DNA of 64,000 bases from Chloroflexaceae bacterium (lineage in GTDB: Bacteria > Chloroflexota > Chloroflexia > Chloroflexales > Chloroflexaceae). Both the position numbers and the translations under genes were made by a program. The stretch covers positions 1 to 64,000 of the forward strand of contig JANWYD010000002.1 in NCBI GenBank assembly GCA_025057155.1. Direction: 5' to 3'. Below the pieces are notes generated by a model. The model saw only the letters and a list, made by a program, of their open reading frames with translations. It ran no database searches and had not been told where the DNA came from. How positions within the stretch are numbered: position 1 is the first letter of the stretch; each line of letters opens with the position of its first letter. Shown piece after piece: positions 44,642-54,115 of the stretch.

Positions 44642-45817
44642 TCAGGGTATCATCTGTTTACGCCTTACGGCAAAAGTATACGCCCGCTCCGCTATGGTCG
44701 CCAGGTTCTCCCAGGCATAGCGCGCCGCTGCCTGGCGCGCCCCGGCGGCGAGGCGCGCGCGCAGGGCCGGGTCGTCGAGCAGGCGCAGGGCGGCGGCGGC
44801 GAAGGCGCCGGGGTTGCCTGGAGGGACGAGCAGGCCGCTCCGCTCGTGCTCGATGAAGGATCGCGTCTCGCCCACGTCGCTCGCCACCACCGCCAGCCCG
44901 GCGCCGAGCAGTTCGAGCAGTTTGGCCGAACAGCGGGCGCGGTTGATCAGGGTGTCGCGAGCCGGCGCCAGGGCGATCTCGGCCTCGGCCAGCGCCGCCG
45001 GGATCTGCGCGGGTTCGAGCCACCCCCGCTCGTCGAGCATGGGGAGAAAACCTGCGCGTTCGGCGCGGGCGCGCAATTCCCGCTCTTCGCCCCGTTCGCC
45101 CCGTCCTATCACGATCAGCCGGGCGTCGGGGCGCCGCAGGTGAATGGCCGCCAGTGTGGCCGCCAGTTCCGCCACGTCCAGTTCCCAGAAGCGCGTGTAT
45201 AGCGCCAGGGCCGGCGCCGCCGCGTCGTTCGCGCGGCCCGCGAGCAGTGTCGGAGCGGCGGCCAGGCCATTGGGCAGGTAAAAGACCCGCTCAGGCGCGA
45301 CGCCCATGGCCCAGACGAGGCTCTCCAGGGTCCGGCTGGCGACTGTAACGGCGGCGGCGCGGCGGGGCAGGTCGCGTTCCTGCCAGGCGAAGAGCCGTTT
45401 GGCGTAGCCCGGATAGGGCAGCAGATCGTTCCAGCCGCCCCGGCCCTCCCAGTCATCGGCGTCCACGACGAGGGGCAGGGCAGGCCGCAGCGCGCGGGCG
45501 AAGAGCGCCGCCAGACCGCCAAACCCCCGTGGCTTGAAGAGGTGCAGCAGGTCGGGCCGCTCGGCCAGGGCCTGGCGCAGCATCGCGCCACTCTGGTGCA
45601 GCGCCCCGGCTGGTCCGGGGCGAAGGGGCGCGGTGTGGATGATCGGCACACCATTATATACAACGCGCGTGCCGGCGTCCTCCGGGTTATGCACCGGCGG
45701 CGCCACAATGCTCACCGCGTGGCCCCGGCGGGCGAGGACGCGCGCCAGCGGCAACATGCGCGCCAGCAGCGTCCCCTTGGGACGAATGCCAAACGGGGCC
45801 AGCATAACGATGCGCAT
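44642..45817 (-). CDS. Glycosyltransferase family 4 protein
   Basis: A 391-residue GT-B enzyme that adds a sugar from a nucleotide donor to a glycan or lipid acceptor. MRIVMLAPFGIRPKGTLLAR starts the N-terminal Rossmann domain, with LPLVVDADDWEGRGGWND in its centre. The donor domain has ARLIVIGRGERGEERELR and the C-terminal KLLELLGAGLAVVASDVGET, in place of the usual E-x7-E region. ATG at 45817 is chosen because family members start there; an in-frame ATG lies at 45868. It stands alone, 8 kb away from the main glycan cluster. Confidence 0.85.
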   Translation of the reverse strand: MRIVMLAPFGIRPKGTLLARMLPLARVLARRGHAVSIVAPPVHNPEDAGTRVVYNGVPIIHTAPLRPGPAGALHQSGAMLRQALAERPDLLHLFKPRGFGGLAALFARALRPALPLVVDADDWEGRGGWNDLLPYPGYAKRLFAWQERDLPRRAAAVTVASRTLESLVWAMGVAPERVFYLPNGLAAAPTLLAGRANDAAAPALALYTRFWELDVAELAATLAAIHLRRPDARLIVIGRGERGEERELRARAERAGFLPMLDERGWLEPAQIPAALAEAEIALAPARDTLINRARCSAKLLELLGAGLAVVASDVGETRSFIEHERSGLLVPPGNPGAFAAAALRLLDDPALRARLAAGARQAAARYAWENLATIAERAYTFAVRRKQMIP

Positions 45818-45867
45818 TGTGGGATGAGGGGGTGGAGAGACCTCACGTTTCTTTAAGATAGGGTTCA

Positions 45868-45978
45868 CATCTACCGAACACGTTCACACCGCAGAGGGCG
45901 CGGAGAGGCGCAAGGGGCTTCAAAAAGCTCATCCTCTCCGTGCTCTGCGGTAAATCTGAACATGTACGTCTCAAAGAT
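45868..45978. repeat. Interspersed ~110 bp repeat (GCAGAGGGCG family), copy 2
   Basis: CATCTACCGAACACGTTCAC ... GTGCTCTGCGGTAAATCTGA, aligned along its length with 9575-9695. Internal palindrome around GGGGCTTCAAAAAGCTC. Confidence 0.65.
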
Positions 45979-45996
45979 CTATGAGGTCTCACCTGC

Positions 45997-47391
45997 TTAT
46001 TTCTGCCGCCCGGCGTGAATAATCTCCATCATCTCTTCCACCCGCGTGACCTTCACCCGCGGGCGACCCTGGGCCGCGCCCTGGCTGGTCTCGTGGGTAT
46101 CGAGCCTCTTCCAGTCCTCGTAGCTCACAAAGTCCACGCCGCGCTCGCGCAGCAGGCTCTCGATGTCGCCATTGCCGGGCGCGGGGGTCAGGTTCGGCGC
46201 GTCTTCCAGCATCAGGGCGACCGTGGCGGCGGCATCGGGCTTGTTGGTGCCAATCACCCCCGAAGGGCCGCGCTTGGCCCAGCCGACCACGTACTCGCCG
46301 GGCACCGGCTCGCCGGTGGCCGGATCGATCACCCGCCCGCCGCGGTTGGGGATGGTGCCGGTAGCCTCATCGTAGGGCACGCCGGGCAGGGGCACGCCCT
46401 TGTAGCCCACCGAGCGCAGGATCATGCCGCACTCAAGCGTCTCGTACACGCCTGTGCCTCTGGGCCGCAGGCTCCCGTCAGGCGCCTGGAACAACCGGTT
46501 GCGTTCGATGCGCACCGCGGCGACCCGCCCGTCCTTGCCGATCACCTCTACCGGGGAAACCAGGAAGCGCATCACGATCCGCCGCGGCGCGCCGGTGCTC
46601 CCGCGGGCGGCGTAGGCCCGCAGCATCTCGACATTCTTTGCCGCGGTCTTGTCTTCGGCCAGACTGGCCTCGCTCAGCGGGTCAAGCTCAAGATCGGCCG
46701 GATCAACAATCACATCCACGCCAGGCAGTTCGCCGAACTCTTTCAACTCGGGATTGGTAAAAGCGGCCTGCGCCGGCCCGCGGCGGCCCAGCATCACCAC
46801 TTCGCGCACTTTGCTCGCTCGCAGCACCTCCAGCGCATGATCGGCAATATCGGTCTTCGCCAGTTCTTCAGGGTCGCTCACCAGAATGCGCGTGACATCC
46901 ATGGCCACATTGCCATTGCCCACCACCAGCACCCGCTCACAGGAGAGATCAATCGGCAGGTCGCGGTAATCGGGGTGGCCGTTGTACCAGCCGACGAAGA
47001 TCGTCGCCGGCATACTGCCCTGCAGATCTTCGCCGGGGATGCCCATCTTGCGATCCGACTGCGCGCCGACGGCATAGACAATCTGGTCGTAGTGCCGGCG
47101 GAGATCCTCGTGCAGCACATCCCTGCCAAAGGTCACGTTCCCGAAGTAGCGCACGTTCGGCGCGGCGGCGAGTTTGTCGTACACCCGGGTCACCGACTTG
47201 ATTGACTGGTGATCGGGCGCGACACCCTCGCGCACCAGCCCATACGGGGTGGGCAGCCGGTTGAAGAAGTCTATCCGACAAGCGAGATCTTTTTGCTTCA
47301 GCAGGGCCTCGGCGGCATAAAACCCGGCGGGGCCCGCGCCGATAATCGCAACCCGCAACGGACGCTCAGGGGTTCCCAATCGCTCGCTCAC
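45997..47391 (-). CDS. FprA-type ferredoxin/flavodoxin-NADP reductase
   Basis: A 464-residue FAD enzyme of the adrenodoxin-reductase/FprA class that moves electrons between NADPH and a ferredoxin. FAD loop VAIIGAGPAGFYAAEALLKQ (14-33), FNRLPTPYGLVREGVAPDHQ just after, NADP loop VLVVGNGNVAMDVTRILV (about 155), GRRGPAQAAFT, and the C-terminal GWAKRGPSGVIGTNKPDA. All are family marks. GTG start with AAGGAG. The 78-residue ferredoxin at 18277 is a possible partner (inference). Monocistronic, with a promoter at 47511-47539. Confidence 0.93.
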   Translation of the reverse strand: MSERLGTPERPLRVAIIGAGPAGFYAAEALLKQKDLACRIDFFNRLPTPYGLVREGVAPDHQSIKSVTRVYDKLAAAPNVRYFGNVTFGRDVLHEDLRRHYDQIVYAVGAQSDRKMGIPGEDLQGSMPATIFVGWYNGHPDYRDLPIDLSCERVLVVGNGNVAMDVTRILVSDPEELAKTDIADHALEVLRASKVREVVMLGRRGPAQAAFTNPELKEFGELPGVDVIVDPADLELDPLSEASLAEDKTAAKNVEMLRAYAARGSTGAPRRIVMRFLVSPVEVIGKDGRVAAVRIERNRLFQAPDGSLRPRGTGVYETLECGMILRSVGYKGVPLPGVPYDEATGTIPNRGGRVIDPATGEPVPGEYVVGWAKRGPSGVIGTNKPDAAATVALMLEDAPNLTPAPGNGDIESLLRERGVDFVSYEDWKRLDTHETSQGAAQGRPRVKVTRVEEMMEIIHAGRQK

Positions 47392-47510
47392 GGCTCTCTC
47401 CTTCGCGTGCGGTTACAGCTCAATCCTGCTTACCCTTGCCAGCCAGCCGACACGTCAAGGCCGGACGAACCGGCGCCTGCACTGTGTGAGAAATATCGCA
47501 GATAGGCGCG

Positions 47511-47539
47511 ACTCTAACATGCCCCTGGGAGGGTGTCAA
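47511..47539 (-). promoter_or_regulatory. Promoter of the FprA-type reductase
   Basis: TTGACA (47534-47539), 17-base spacer, TAGAGT (47511-47516) on the minus strand. Confidence 0.7.
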
Positions 47540-47599
47540 ACTGCCAGTGGTGGGTGCGTGTTCAGATGTACAGCAGAGCACGGTGGCGCAATCGTGACA

Positions 47600-48595
47600 T
47601 CAGGTAATGCCCAGGCCCGCCAGCCACCAGTCCCGGAAGCCATAGGCCAGCACCAGACCGCCGAGGAGCACGAGGGCCAGAGCGGCGTCAACGGCGGTGA
47701 GACGCCAGCGGCGGCGCGGCAGGGCCAGGTGCAGGGTCGCCCAGAGCAGGATCAGGCTCGCCCCGGCATAGAGCGCCGCCGTGGCCCGGTATAACGGCAC
47801 AGCATCGGTTACACCCGCCATTCCCAGGTTGGCCACTCCCCGCGTCAGAGGGATCAGCAGCGCCAGGGGGCGCAGGCCGCCAGTGAATGACATCACTGGC
47901 GGCTGAGTCTCGCTTAGCGCCGCCCCCATCGCCGACAGCGGATTGGCGACTACGAAGACCGGCGGGGCCAGTTGCATGCCGTTTATGAGTGACCAGACGC
48001 TGGCCGCGAAGAGCGTTCCGGCGATCAACGTGAACAGGACCGCGTAGCAGAGCAGTACGGCGCTGTAGGTCTGCCGGGTGAGCGCCGAGCAGAATAAGCC
48101 GAACACGCTCCCCGTCACCATGGTGATGAACAGGATCGCCGCCACACGGGCGATGTCGGCGACAGTAACGCCGCCAAAGAGCGCCACGACGCCAAACACC
48201 GGCGCTGCTGCGAGTTGCAGGAGGAACAGGAACGCCAGTCCGGTCACCCATTTGCCGAGCACGAACTGCAACGGCGGCACGGGGGTGAGCAGCAACATCT
48301 CGAAGGCGCCCCGTTCGTACTCGCGACTGATGGCATTCAGGGTGATCGCCGGGCTAAGAAACACCGTCAGCGCCTGCAACCCCAGGCTGATCCCGATGAA
48401 CAGCACCTGCCCGATCTGGGCGCTGAGCAGGGGCGTGCCGCGGTCGAGTTGTTCCAGCACCGCGCTGGCCAGCAGGCGCGCTGCAATGATCGCCAGCCCC
48501 ACGTACAGGGCCAGTATGAGCGCGGCGCGACTGCCGCGCATGAAGACCTTGAACTCTTTGAACAATACGGGAAACGCAGGTCTCCGTCCGCTCAC
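47600..48595 (-). CDS. ABC-2-type transporter permease subunit
   Basis: A 331-residue protein with about seven helices. AISREYERGAFEMLLLTPVP after the second helix is the ABC-2/GldF-type signature. The start (GTG) overlaps the stop of the upstream 792-residue gene by four bases (GTGA), so the two are coupled. Pairing of such a permease with a large soluble-plus-membrane protein recalls gliding-type GldF/GldG or NosY systems. No ATPase gene is in this pair. Confidence 0.82.
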   Translation of the reverse strand: MSGRRPAFPVLFKEFKVFMRGSRAALILALYVGLAIIAARLLASAVLEQLDRGTPLLSAQIGQVLFIGISLGLQALTVFLSPAITLNAISREYERGAFEMLLLTPVPPLQFVLGKWVTGLAFLFLLQLAAAPVFGVVALFGGVTVADIARVAAILFITMVTGSVFGLFCSALTRQTYSAVLLCYAVLFTLIAGTLFAASVWSLINGMQLAPPVFVVANPLSAMGAALSETQPPVMSFTGGLRPLALLIPLTRGVANLGMAGVTDAVPLYRATAALYAGASLILLWATLHLALPRRRWRLTAVDAALALVLLGGLVLAYGFRDWWLAGLGIT

Positions 48596-50970
48596 GGCAG
48601 CACTCCCCGCAGCGTCGCGTCAATGTAGAGGCACCGCGCCTCGGTGATCCGCCCGTAGAAGCGCACGAGCAGTTGGCCGTCGCGCAGATAGGCGGCGGGA
48701 TTGGCGACCTGTAGATCGCCGGGGCCATCGAAATCCTGCTCCACCCAGCGCCGGGCGGTCCAGTCAAAGAGCACCGTGGTCAGCCCCGCGTTTGGCCAGC
48801 GGCCGGCGCTATCCATAGTCAGGGTCAGTTCCTCGGCCCGCAGGCGGCCCATTCCCGGCGGGAGCCGCAGCAGCACTGTAAATGGCTCGGCGGTAACGGC
48901 GATGCCGGCGCCCTGGTCGCCAGCGCAGGCAATCTGGCCGCTGGCGGCCAGATCGGGGCGCATCCATCCCGGCGGCAGCGTCACCGCTCCGCTGCCCTCG
49001 AAGACCGGACGGAGCGCCAGCAGCGTGGTCTCGCGCCAGGCGGCGCCGGGCGCCGCCACCTGCACCGGCAACGGCGAGCGATCCAGCCAGGCGAATGCCA
49101 CCGGCCCCTCATCGTTCGTTACGCCACGCGTAGTGGCGGCATTGATGAGCGCCTCGCGCACCAGCACTGCTCGATCCGGCGCCTGGCCAGGGACGCGGCC
49201 AGCCTCCAGTTCATCGCGCAATACCAGGTAGCTGATCGCCGTGCCGCGGCGCGCGCCGGGGGCCGCCGTTGCGGGCCAGGTCTGGATGGCGCGAGTTCCG
49301 GGCGCGACATCGCCGAACCGCACCAGGTATTCGCCGTAGGCGGCCACGGCATCGCGCAGAACCTCTGGGCCGAGATTGTCAATCTCGACGGCCAGTTGTC
49401 CATCCTTGAGGGTGAGCCGGGCAGCGACGCCAGGGAGCGTCACCTGCCGTTCCACCAGCAGACCCTGCAACTGCCAGGGGGCCGCGTCGAATGCCAGCGT
49501 TGCCCCCTCCTGGGCCAGATCGCCGCTCACCCCGCTTACGCCACCGTACTGCCCCGCCGCAGGACGCACCGGCCGCGCCAGCCCCCCGGCGTCGAGCATG
49601 GCCTCAAAGGCTTGCTGGCGCGGAGTGATCACTCCAGTCACAGTACGGGCGCGAGCCTGATCATCGCCGATCACCTCGATCAGACTCAGTTGATGCACCA
49701 CGCGCTGATCGGGGCGCAGCGCGAAGGCCAGTCCAAACACCGCCGCGCCCGTGACCAGCGCCAGGGCGGGTGCGGCGAGCCACATCAGCGCCTGGGCGTC
49801 GAAGCGCCGCAGCAGCAATGCCAGACCAGGGCCGACCAGCACTGCGTAGATCGCCAGCAGGCCGAAGATCGGCCCGTCGGGCGGAAGGTTGACCGTGGGC
49901 GTGGCGCTCAAGGCCCCTGTCAGGATGCCCTCCTGGAAGGGGTCAATGCCGGGGACGGCGCCGAGCGGGGAGGAGGCCAGGATCGGGGAACGCAGCAACT
50001 GATCCCAGAAGCGGGGCGCCGCCTCCCAGGCGGCCAGTTCCGGCGCGCCGGGGTCAAATGCCAGTTGCGTGACCATACCCACGCCAAGGGGTCGCTGCAC
50101 CCAGGCCGGCGGATCGCGCTCGAAGGCGGCGCGGGCATCCGGGGCCGGAGTCAGCGCCACGCCGGGCAACGCTCCAGGGCCGGGCGCGCTGGCGAGGGCC
50201 GCCAGCGACGCATCGGGCGTCTGCACGCGCCCGCCTGGCGTCGCGGGTTGCAACTGCGGCGGCAGACCGGCCAGCGTGCGAGCGGCGGTCGGGCCGCCGC
50301 CCAGCACCAGGTGCCCCCCGGCGCTGACCCACCCCAGCAGCGCCTGGCGCTGCGCCGGGCTGAGTTCCTCGGTGGGCGCGTCGGAAAGCATCAGCAGGCT
50401 CAGACTGCTCAGGCCGGCCGCCGTGTCGGGCAGTTCGGCGAGAGACAGGCGCACCACAGTGAATGGCAGCGCATTGAGTTCCTGGCGTCGCGGCAGGGAC
50501 AGGCGCAGGTCGCCGCTTGAAACCAGACCCAGCAGCCGCTCGCCGGCGCGCGGACGCACCTCGAGTTCCTGCTCGGCCAGCACTGCCCCGTCGGCTTCCA
50601 CCGTGACGCGCAGGGAGCGCGTTTCCTGCTCCATCGCCGCGTAGAGCACGATCTGCTTCTCGGCGCCCGCGGGCAGGTCCACGGGAGCGGTGTTGCGGAA
50701 AGAGGCGTTGGCGATGGCCGCGGCAACAACAACGACGCGCGCCGCGCCGCCGTTCTTGAGGCGCACCTGGATGGGCAGCCAGGCGCCCGGCAGATAGTTG
50801 CCCTCAAACGCGGGAACGGCCGTAAGCTCCAGCCCGGCCTGAGCCCGAGCGGGCCCGGCTTGCCCTGACAGGAGCATGATGACCGCCAGCGCGACGAGGA
50901 GACACAGGCGTGCGGACCGGGCAAGCCAGAGGGGCCGCAACAGTCCTGCACGCCTCAAACCTGGCTGCAT
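48592..50970 (-). CDS. Large exported membrane protein coupled to an ABC permease
   Basis: A 792-residue protein. A signal or anchor helix (about 17-44) precedes a ~320-residue outside region with a Rossmann-like part (SLLMLSDAPTEELSPAQRQA and LLGWVSAGGHLVLGGGPTAA, as in DUF4350/glutamine-amidotransferase-like domains). Two membrane helices lie near 375-395 and 400-425. The last ~370 residues are beta-rich and outside. It overlaps the following ABC permease gene by GTGA. I do not recognise a named family; the context suggests an auxiliary part of an export or surface system. Confidence 0.68.
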   Translation of the reverse strand: MQPGLRRAGLLRPLWLARSARLCLLVALAVIMLLSGQAGPARAQAGLELTAVPAFEGNYLPGAWLPIQVRLKNGGAARVVVVAAAIANASFRNTAPVDLPAGAEKQIVLYAAMEQETRSLRVTVEADGAVLAEQELEVRPRAGERLLGLVSSGDLRLSLPRRQELNALPFTVVRLSLAELPDTAAGLSSLSLLMLSDAPTEELSPAQRQALLGWVSAGGHLVLGGGPTAARTLAGLPPQLQPATPGGRVQTPDASLAALASAPGPGALPGVALTPAPDARAAFERDPPAWVQRPLGVGMVTQLAFDPGAPELAAWEAAPRFWDQLLRSPILASSPLGAVPGIDPFQEGILTGALSATPTVNLPPDGPIFGLLAIYAVLVGPGLALLLRRFDAQALMWLAAPALALVTGAAVFGLAFALRPDQRVVHQLSLIEVIGDDQARARTVTGVITPRQQAFEAMLDAGGLARPVRPAAGQYGGVSGVSGDLAQEGATLAFDAAPWQLQGLLVERQVTLPGVAARLTLKDGQLAVEIDNLGPEVLRDAVAAYGEYLVRFGDVAPGTRAIQTWPATAAPGARRGTAISYLVLRDELEAGRVPGQAPDRAVLVREALINAATTRGVTNDEGPVAFAWLDRSPLPVQVAAPGAAWRETTLLALRPVFEGSGAVTLPPGWMRPDLAASGQIACAGDQGAGIAVTAEPFTVLLRLPPGMGRLRAEELTLTMDSAGRWPNAGLTTVLFDWTARRWVEQDFDGPGDLQVANPAAYLRDGQLLVRFYGRITEARCLYIDATLRGVLP

Positions 50971-51169
50971 AGATTGGCGCTTCTGTTGCTTACAACCCTG
51001 CGTCGCCGTTCGGAGGGGCGCGGGGAGGCCGTTTCTTCCTGCAATCCTGTTCCGCCCACAGCGGCGGGCTCGTCCTGTCCTGGTCGGGGCGGACCCGCAG
51101 GCGGGCCGTCTCCGGCCGGCGATTCGTGGCAGCCTTGCAGAGCGTAAGCCGTCTGTTAGCGTGACTGCC

Positions 51170-51198
51170 TTGCCCCACTACCCCAGTCATGCTATGAT
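51170..51198 (+). promoter_or_regulatory. Promoter of the LuxR-Kelch gene
   Basis: TTGCCC (51170-51175), 17-base spacer, TATGAT (51193-51198). It decides for the start at 51233, since the in-frame ATG at 51194 is inside the -10 box. Confidence 0.65.
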
Positions 51199-51232
51199 CA
51201 GCCAGTATTATAAAGTCTCAGGACACGCTGGC

Positions 51233-52669
51233 ATGACCAACAACGTCCAGATCAGCGACCGCGAGCGCGAGATCTTGCAACTGGTCGCCCGGGGGGCCAC
51301 CAATCAGCAAATCGCCGATCAGCTTAACATCAGTGTCCATACTGTCAAGGTTCACCTGCGGAACATCTTCAGCAAGATCGGCGTCGTCTCGCGAACCGAG
51401 GCGACGCTCTACGCGATTCGCAACGGGATTGTCAGCGTTGATGCGCCGGGCGACATCTTCGGCGAAGCGGCGCAGGTGAAGCCCGCCCTGGCGGAGGAGT
51501 CCACCCCCATAGCGCTCATTCCTGTGGAGGTTGAGGAGGCCGCGCCCACGACGCTCGCCGCGCCCGATACCGCGCCGGCATCACCCGCGGCGGCTGCCTC
51601 GACCGCCAGCGCCATACCCGCGCCCTCCCCTTTGCGACGACGGTGGCAGGCGCTGGCATTGGTCGCGGGTCTGGTCCTGGCCGGCGCGCTCGTCGCTGGC
51701 TGGCTGCTCTCGCGCCTGCAACCTCCGCTCACCCAACCGACCGCCGCGGCGCCGACCAGCGGCAGCGAACCGTCAGCGGAGGGTCGCTGGATCGCCCACG
51801 CGCCGGTTCCCACCCCACGACAGGCTTTCGCCCTGGTCGCCAATCCCTCGGAGGGGCGGCTGTACGTGATCGGCGGGCGCCATCAGGGACAGACGCTGCC
51901 AGCCCTGGATCGCTACGATCCGCGCACGAGACTCTGGGTTTCCCTTGCCGATATGAACGTCGCCACGAGCGCCATGCAAGCCGCTGAACTGCGCGGCCGG
52001 ATCTACGTCCCTGGCGGCGAACTGGCCAGTGGCGGCGTGAGCAACCGCCTGGAAGCCTACGACCCGCGCGAGCAGCGCTGGTATGAACTGGCGCCATTGC
52101 CCGCCCCGCGCAGCCGCTACGGCCTGGCGGTATGGGAAGGCAAACTCTATCTCTTAGGCGGATGGGATGGCGAACGGATCAGCGCGGAGGTGTTCGTCTA
52201 CGACCCGGTCGGTGATGCGTGGTCGTCCGGCCCGGCCCTGCCCTCTGCGCGCCAGTATGCCGCCGCCTCAGTGGTAGCCGGCCAGTTATACCTCATCGGC
52301 GGCGAAGGCCCTGGCGGCCCCCTGCGCGAGAGCCTGCGGCTTGACGTGGAGGGTGCTACCGAACGCTGGCAGTTCCTGCCCCCGCTGCCGCAGCCGATTG
52401 GTCGCCCGCAGGCCGTGGCTCTGCTCAACAGCCTGCTCGCCATAAACGGCCAGGATCGGGCGGTCTGGCAGTACGACGCGGCCTCCGACGCCTGGGTGCC
52501 CTATCCCATCACGGCTGACGTCGGAGCGAACAGCAGCGTGTCGCTGCTCAACACGAGCCTGTACTTCGTCGGCGATGATCAGACCCCCGAGCCGGGCGCG
52601 GTAATGGAGTACCGCGTGCTGTACACCATCTTCGTGCCGGGGGCCGGAGGCCCGCCCGGCGCGCCGTGA
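51233..52669 (+). CDS. LuxR-type HTH protein with membrane span and extracellular Kelch propeller
   Basis: A 478-residue protein of mixed architecture. Residues 6-56 are a LuxR/FixJ helix-turn-helix (ISDREREILQLVARGATNQQ, IADQLNISVHTVKVHLRNIF). A Pro/Ala/Thr-rich linker leads to one membrane helix at about 138-160 (WQALALVAGLVLAGALVAGW) flanked by RRR on the inner side. Residues about 190-470 are Kelch repeats (PRQAFALVANPSEGRLYVIG, RGRIYVPGGELASGGVSNRL, EGKLYLLGGWDGERISAEVF, AGQLYLIGGEGPGG). The topology puts DNA binding inside and the propeller outside, so it may be a one-protein transmembrane regulator. A MITE begins two bases after the stop. Confidence 0.85.
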   Translation: MTNNVQISDREREILQLVARGATNQQIADQLNISVHTVKVHLRNIFSKIGVVSRTEATLYAIRNGIVSVDAPGDIFGEAAQVKPALAEESTPIALIPVEVEEAAPTTLAAPDTAPASPAAAASTASAIPAPSPLRRRWQALALVAGLVLAGALVAGWLLSRLQPPLTQPTAAAPTSGSEPSAEGRWIAHAPVPTPRQAFALVANPSEGRLYVIGGRHQGQTLPALDRYDPRTRLWVSLADMNVATSAMQAAELRGRIYVPGGELASGGVSNRLEAYDPREQRWYELAPLPAPRSRYGLAVWEGKLYLLGGWDGERISAEVFVYDPVGDAWSSGPALPSARQYAAASVVAGQLYLIGGEGPGGPLRESLRLDVEGATERWQFLPPLPQPIGRPQAVALLNSLLAINGQDRAVWQYDAASDAWVPYPITADVGANSSVSLLNTSLYFVGDDQTPEPGAVMEYRVLYTIFVPGAGGPPGAP

Positions 52670-52670
52670 G

Positions 52671-52785
52671 TAGTCTGTAAACAAAGTCTTTCGCTAAACC
52701 CCGCCCCCTCCCCAACCCTCCCCCGCCGGGGGAGGGCGCCTGGCGCTTCCCCCCAGCGGGGGGAGGCTGGGAGAGGGATTGAACC
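52671..52785. mobile_element. MITE-like element, family 1, copy 3 (right end lost)
   Basis: Starts TAGTCTGTAAACAAAGTCTT and continues through the C-rich/G-rich core to about 52785, where similarity ends without the TTTACAGACTA terminus. It begins two bases after the LuxR-Kelch stop codon. Confidence 0.75.
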
Positions 52786-52885
52786 TCGCTTCCAAGCCTC
52801 CCGGCGCGCCACCTTCACCATCGCCGGACGCCGCATTGCCGATCATCTGCAACCCGCCCCGCTCAAACCGAACCCTGCCCATCCT

Positions 52886-53057
52886 CTCAGGTGTAGGGTT
52901 GTTCGAGCGAGAAGGAGTTTTCGGCATTCCAATGCGCTTCCGATCCTCACCCCCCCGCCCCCCTCTCCACCGTAGGCGGAGAGGGGGGAGTTGGGCGTCC
53001 CAATGCCCCGGATGGCGCATGTGACGCGAGGATGTGTCGGAAAACCCTACACCTGAG
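52886..53057. repeat. Inverted-repeat element, family 2, copy 2
   Basis: 172 bp with perfect 15-bp ends CTCAGGTGTAGGGTT / AACCCTACACCTGAG. The inside matches 21118-21294. No coding capacity. Confidence 0.8.
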
Positions 53058-53077
53058 AACCCCGCCCCTCCCCAATC

Positions 53078-53104
53078 CAAAATCCAAAATCTAAAATCCA
53101 AAAC
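53078..53104. repeat. ATTTTGG-type tandem repeat (reverse orientation)
   Basis: CCAAAATCCAAAATCTAAAATCCAAAA-like units directly downstream of the GT2 gene stop. Confidence 0.7.
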
Positions 53105-54041
53105 GTTCCGCCTTCTGCAGAAGCGCAACCTCTAGCGGCCGCATGGCGTAGCCATCCAGCGTGGCGCGCCAGCGCAGGCGCGCCAGGGAAGCATCGCCCC
53201 GCGCATAGTCGCGGACGGCGCCGAGGGCGGCCTGGGCCAGCAAGACCATAAGCGTCAGACCGGGGAACGGCCCGTGGGGGTGCTGCCGGTAAAACCGCGC
53301 CCGGCCCCAGGCGGCGATGGCCCGGCTGATATGCGGGACCTTGCGGGCGCTCTGCGACACCCGATGCCACATCCGCGCCTCAGGCACGCACCAGATCTCA
53401 AAGCCGGCCGCCCGAGCGCGGTAACAAAAATCGGCATCCTCGTAGTACAGCGCATAGCGGTTATCGAACGAGCCGATCTGCGCGAACACCTCGCGACGCA
53501 CCAGCATCGCGCATCCGGTGACCGCGTCAACCCGCAGGGGGCGCCCGCGGGCGCGCCGCAGCATGCCCGCGCCCAGGTTGAGAGGAACCGGCAGCAGCGG
53601 GTAACGGCGCGACCCTGCCTGCCACAGACGCGCGGGCGCGTCGTAGTAGAAGATCGCCGGCCCCAGAATGCCCGCCCGCGGCAGCGTAACGGCCGCCTCC
53701 AGCAGGCGCGAGAGCATTTCCGGAGCGATGATGGTGTCATTGTTCAGGAGCAGCACCGACCCCGCGCCGGCGCGCAGCGCCGCCGCGATCCCGGCGTTCA
53801 TTCCCCCGGCAAAGCCCTGGTTGACCTCCAGCGCCAGCAGCACGACCTGATCGCCAAACGCCTGCCGGAACTGCCGCAGCGAATCATCGCTTGAGGCGTT
53901 GTCAACAATAATAATCGCACTCCCCGGCAACAGCCCTCGCTGAAGGGAACGCACACAGGCGATCGTATCGCCCGGCAGGTTCCAGTTGAGCACCACAACA
54001 TAGACTGGCTCCCAGCCGGCTGCCGCTCCCTCCATGTGCAT
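53091..54041 (-). CDS. Glycosyltransferase family 2 protein
   Basis: A 316-residue GT-A enzyme with VYVVVLNWNLPGDTIACVRS at the start, IIIVDNASSDDSL (the nucleotide-binding DNAS), SVLLLNNDTIIAPEMLSRLL for the metal-binding acidic residues, and DAVTGCAMLVRREVFAQIGS plus YYEDADFCYRARAAGF, the ED-[ED] acceptor region of rhamnosyl-type GT2 enzymes. Near the C-terminus are two weak hydrophobic helices. It opens the surface-glycan region and is divergent from the GT4 gene at 54116. Confidence 0.88.
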   Translation of the reverse strand: MHMEGAAAGWEPVYVVVLNWNLPGDTIACVRSLQRGLLPGSAIIIVDNASSDDSLRQFRQAFGDQVVLLALEVNQGFAGGMNAGIAAALRAGAGSVLLLNNDTIIAPEMLSRLLEAAVTLPRAGILGPAIFYYDAPARLWQAGSRRYPLLPVPLNLGAGMLRRARGRPLRVDAVTGCAMLVRREVFAQIGSFDNRYALYYEDADFCYRARAAGFEIWCVPEARMWHRVSQSARKVPHISRAIAAWGRARFYRQHPHGPFPGLTLMVLLAQAALGAVRDYARGDASLARLRWRATLDGYAMRPLEVALLQKAERFGF

Positions 54042-54047
54042 AGCCCT

Positions 54048-54076
54048 TTGCCTTTCCCCCCAAGTTGCCCTATAAT
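54048..54076 (+). promoter_or_regulatory. Promoter of the glycan cluster
   Basis: TTGCCT (54048-54053), 17-base spacer, perfect TATAAT (54071-54076), 40 bases before the GT4 start. Confidence 0.65.
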
Positions 54077-54115
54077 GCCTTCGATCCGCCTACCACAACA
54101 CACTACGGAAGTGCA

